Below, piece by piece: positions 18,930 through 20,687 of a stretch of DNA of 20,687 nt. The translations under genes and the position numbers were made by a program. The stretch is taken from NCBI GenBank assembly GCA_003427395.1, contig BFEA01000136.1, positions 2,737,231 to 2,757,917 of the forward strand, read 5' to 3'. The stretch comes from Chara braunii (taxonomy: Eukaryota > Streptophyta > Charophyceae > Charales > Characeae). The notes under the pieces are model-generated. The model was not told the DNA's origin and did no database searches. It saw nothing but the letters and a program-made list of their open reading frames with translations. Within the stretch, counting starts at the first letter, position 1; each line of letters opens with the position of its first letter.

Positions 18930-19121
18930 CTGAAGGGAGCTGTGAAAGTTCTCTTGCGGCTGGGCAATTTGTTGGTTAACCCCTATGAGTCTTGGTCCAA
19001 GATGCGCCTGAAGGAGTTTCCTGTCACCCCCGACTGGATCCTCCGTGTTGTGGACCTAGCTGTCGCGCTTGCCAAGCTGCTGCGACAAGAAGCCCGTGCA
19101 GCAGAGGAGGGGTGTCTGTGA
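18930..19121 (+). other. 63-codon open frame of unknown nature, possible exon
   Basis: After a TGA at 18927-18929 the frame reads about 63 codons to TGA 19119-19121. It includes LLRLGNLLVNPYESWSKMRL, then KEFPVTPDWILRVVDLAVAL, then AKLLRQEARAAEE. The composition (amphipathic, Leu/Ala/Arg-rich, protein-like) looks less random than neighbouring frames, but I recognise no family and no firm splice sites. It could be an exon of a host gene or chance. Confidence 0.2.
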
Positions 19122-19306
19122 GCCAGAGCATAATTCTCCTGGAGGAATATCTGATAGCAATTACGACCAGCCCTGGATGCACCTGGCTGTGATTGCTTGC
19201 AGAAAGCAGGTGAAAAGGGCGTTCGTTGGGTTGTGTGTCTTCCCTCGGACGTAAACAACGTGCAAACAACAAGTCTTCCCTCTGTCATTACACGGCTGAT
19301 GTTGTC

Positions 19307-20194
19307 ATGGCGGTTTCACTGCAACAAAATCCCAGCAGCTGCCCCACTTCTTCTTGCGTGGTTTTGGTTATGAATTTGCTCTTCTTTCACCTGCTTGTTG
19401 CTGCGTGTGGGGAATCCCCTTGCGTGCCCCTGTGTTCTGATGCCAATGTTGCAGCGGTGGCCCGGTCGACAAGGAAGTATGTGGCATGTCTGATGAACGA
19501 TGTACAGCGTTCAATGTTCCTTGCTCCATCGNATTCCGCTAACTACAACCTTTTTGGGCTATGTACCGGCGTGCAGAGGCAAGGAAGTAGTAATCCTCTC
19601 TCGGAAGAGGACTCTTGCGATCCTTACACCGACTTCTGCAGGAGTCTTATTGGTTGTCGCGGACCTATTCGCCACTCGTCTGGCAAGATTCTCGTGGTCG
19701 GGATATCGGATCTTCCTATATGTCTGCCTCCCGAGTACTCGGTGACATTACACATCTACTCATATAAACCAGACCCTGCCGTAATAGTTGACGATCCAAT
19801 GCTGGTTCAAAAGATCACAGACGCCATACAGGATGGCCGCACCCATTATGACAGCAACGTTCTTCACCAAGGCCACGGGTATGCTGGATTTTCTCTCAAT
19901 GATTGGAGATTCTTTATTGTCAAAGACAAGGAGTTGGAATTGTTTCTACTGTCTCTTTTCCCACAGGGTCTGGTGGATGATAAGACGAGGGAAGAGATTC
20001 AAGATTCTATTCAATCTGGTGGGAAAGTAAGAACATTTGAGTACCAGGTAGATGATATGTTAGAAGTGGTATCCAGGCTGGATGGTGAGGAATTNGAGGA
20101 CGCCCATCCACTTAGGGAAGCCGGGTTCAGTAAGAAGAGATTTCGTATCTTCCCGGAGATGATGTCTGGACCCTATGTTGGGCCTGTGTTCTGA
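19307..20194 (+). CDS. Unrecognised ORF, possible secreted or membrane-anchored protein
   Basis: I do not recognise this protein. The frame is open from 19226; ATG 19307 is the first start giving a reasonable N-terminus. From there a hydrophobic stretch (CVVLVMNLLFFHLLVAACG) is followed by a Cys-containing segment (ESPCVPLCSDANVAAVARST, then SCDPYTDFCRSLIGC). ATG 19370 would put that stretch at the very N-terminus as a conventional signal peptide. The C-terminal half is mixed hydrophobic and charged, with PPEYSVTLHIYSYKPDP, GFSLNDWRFFIVKDKELELF and LVDDKTREEIQDSI, and ends GPYVGPVF before TGA 20192-20194. Two N bases (19532 and 20095) leave residues unresolved. There is no clear promoter or polyadenylation site, and splicing cannot be ruled out. 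The length of the open frame and its protein-like composition support it being coding, at least in part. Confidence 0.5.
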   Translation: MAVSLQQNPSSCPTSSCVVLVMNLLFFHLLVAACGESPCVPLCSDANVAAVARSTRKYVACLMNDVQRSMFLAPSXSANYNLFGLCTGVQRQGSSNPLSEEDSCDPYTDFCRSLIGCRGPIRHSSGKILVVGISDLPICLPPEYSVTLHIYSYKPDPAVIVDDPMLVQKITDAIQDGRTHYDSNVLHQGHGYAGFSLNDWRFFIVKDKELELFLLSLFPQGLVDDKTREEIQDSIQSGGKVRTFEYQVDDMLEVVSRLDGEEXEDAHPLREAGFSKKRFRIFPEMMSGPYVGPVF

Positions 20195-20592
20195 GTGACA
20201 AAGCCAGAGAGGGGGGGGGCGGGAAGAGGTAGACGATGGATATAGGGGCATGTGTTCTTATTCTGCACAGGCACCACACAAATAAATCGAGTTATAGACT
20301 TCTAGAAAGTCTTAGGAGGAAGAGGAGTTCAAGGTGTTCAACTTTGCTGCCCTGCCAAGCAATGCCAAGCAATGCCAAGCAATGCCATGTGCTGCATCAT
20401 AGTCTCTCTACTTTATAATGCCAGACCGACAGAGATGTAATCCATTTCATGCAGTTGTCACTTCTGTAACTCTTCAAGGGTCCATCTCAACCACATATAT
20501 TCCCATGTATCCGTCTATTCATATTCATCTGTCCCACCCCCCCCTTGAATTCCTGTCCCATCTTCTGCCATCGTATTCCGTTCCAATGCCTC
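20195..20592. other. Downstream non-coding stretch with a 10-bp tandem repeat
   Basis: No gene is seen. GCCAAGCAAT occurs three times in tandem at 20354-20383. An AATAAATC at about 20280 could be a polyadenylation-like signal for the preceding ORF, but there is nothing to confirm it. Confidence 0.45.
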
Positions 20593-20593
20593 T

Positions 20594-20687
<94 letters not shown>
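20593..20687. repeat. (CT)n(TG)n compound microsatellite at the window edge
   Basis: CT units run to about 20646, then TG units run to the end of the window. It probably continues outside. Confidence 0.95.

Overview
The window is eukaryotic nuclear DNA, probably from a streptophyte (plant-lineage green alga or land plant). The evidence is a plant-type acetolactate synthase reading frame, L1-type LINEs with a zf-RVT-like C-terminus, U6 snRNA and tRNA-Asn relics, a tRNA-headed SINE-like repeat and very long microsatellites. A charophyte such as Chara would fit, but the species is a guess. N bases, long homopolymers and an apparent sequencing-adapter junction at 9193-9222 show a draft-quality assembly, so every frameshift should be read with that in mind.

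Layout. (1) 1-1310, minus strand: the N-terminal part of an acetolactate synthase (ALS/AHAS), running off the left edge and carrying an in-frame TAG at 498-500. Its upstream end has a duplicated 63-bp segment around an (AGG)n tract. (2) About 1519-5266, plus strand: a 5'-truncated L1-type LINE holding only RT and C-terminal zinc-knuckle sequence, with a 3' UTR and a 43-A tail. It abuts the ALS 5' region. (3) 5267-10880: a gene-free patchwork. It contains a foldback element (5718-5993), a tRNA-Asn relic directly followed by a U6 relic (6015-6188), a second U6 relic on the minus strand (about 6470-6568), a large inverted repeat (7056-7499), a tRNA-headed SINE-like repeat (8408-9106) with a partial second copy (10407-10880), a third U6 fragment (9722-9777) and several microsatellites.

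(4) About 10882-18784, plus strand: a near full-length but inactivated LINE of a related but clearly different family. It has a 5' UTR, an ORF1 (11622-14352; polyproline start, DUF4283-like region, zinc knuckle, charged tail) and an ORF2 (14359-18552; APE-type endonuclease, reverse transcriptase, zf-RVT-like end), followed by a 3' UTR. ORF1 and ORF2 lie in one frame, separated by a TGA and two codons. (5) 18785-20687: short direct repeats, a small open frame, one unrecognised ORF (19307-20194) with a hydrophobic N-terminal segment, and a terminal (CT)n(TG)n microsatellite.

No operon-like or pathway cluster is visible. The only clear host gene is ALS (branched-chain amino acid synthesis); the rest is dominated by retroelements and pol III-RNA-derived relics. 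The most notable signals are the three U6-derived sequences within 3.7 kb, one fused to a tRNA-Asn relic, and the mate-pair adapter junction that makes the contiguity at 9.2 kb doubtful.
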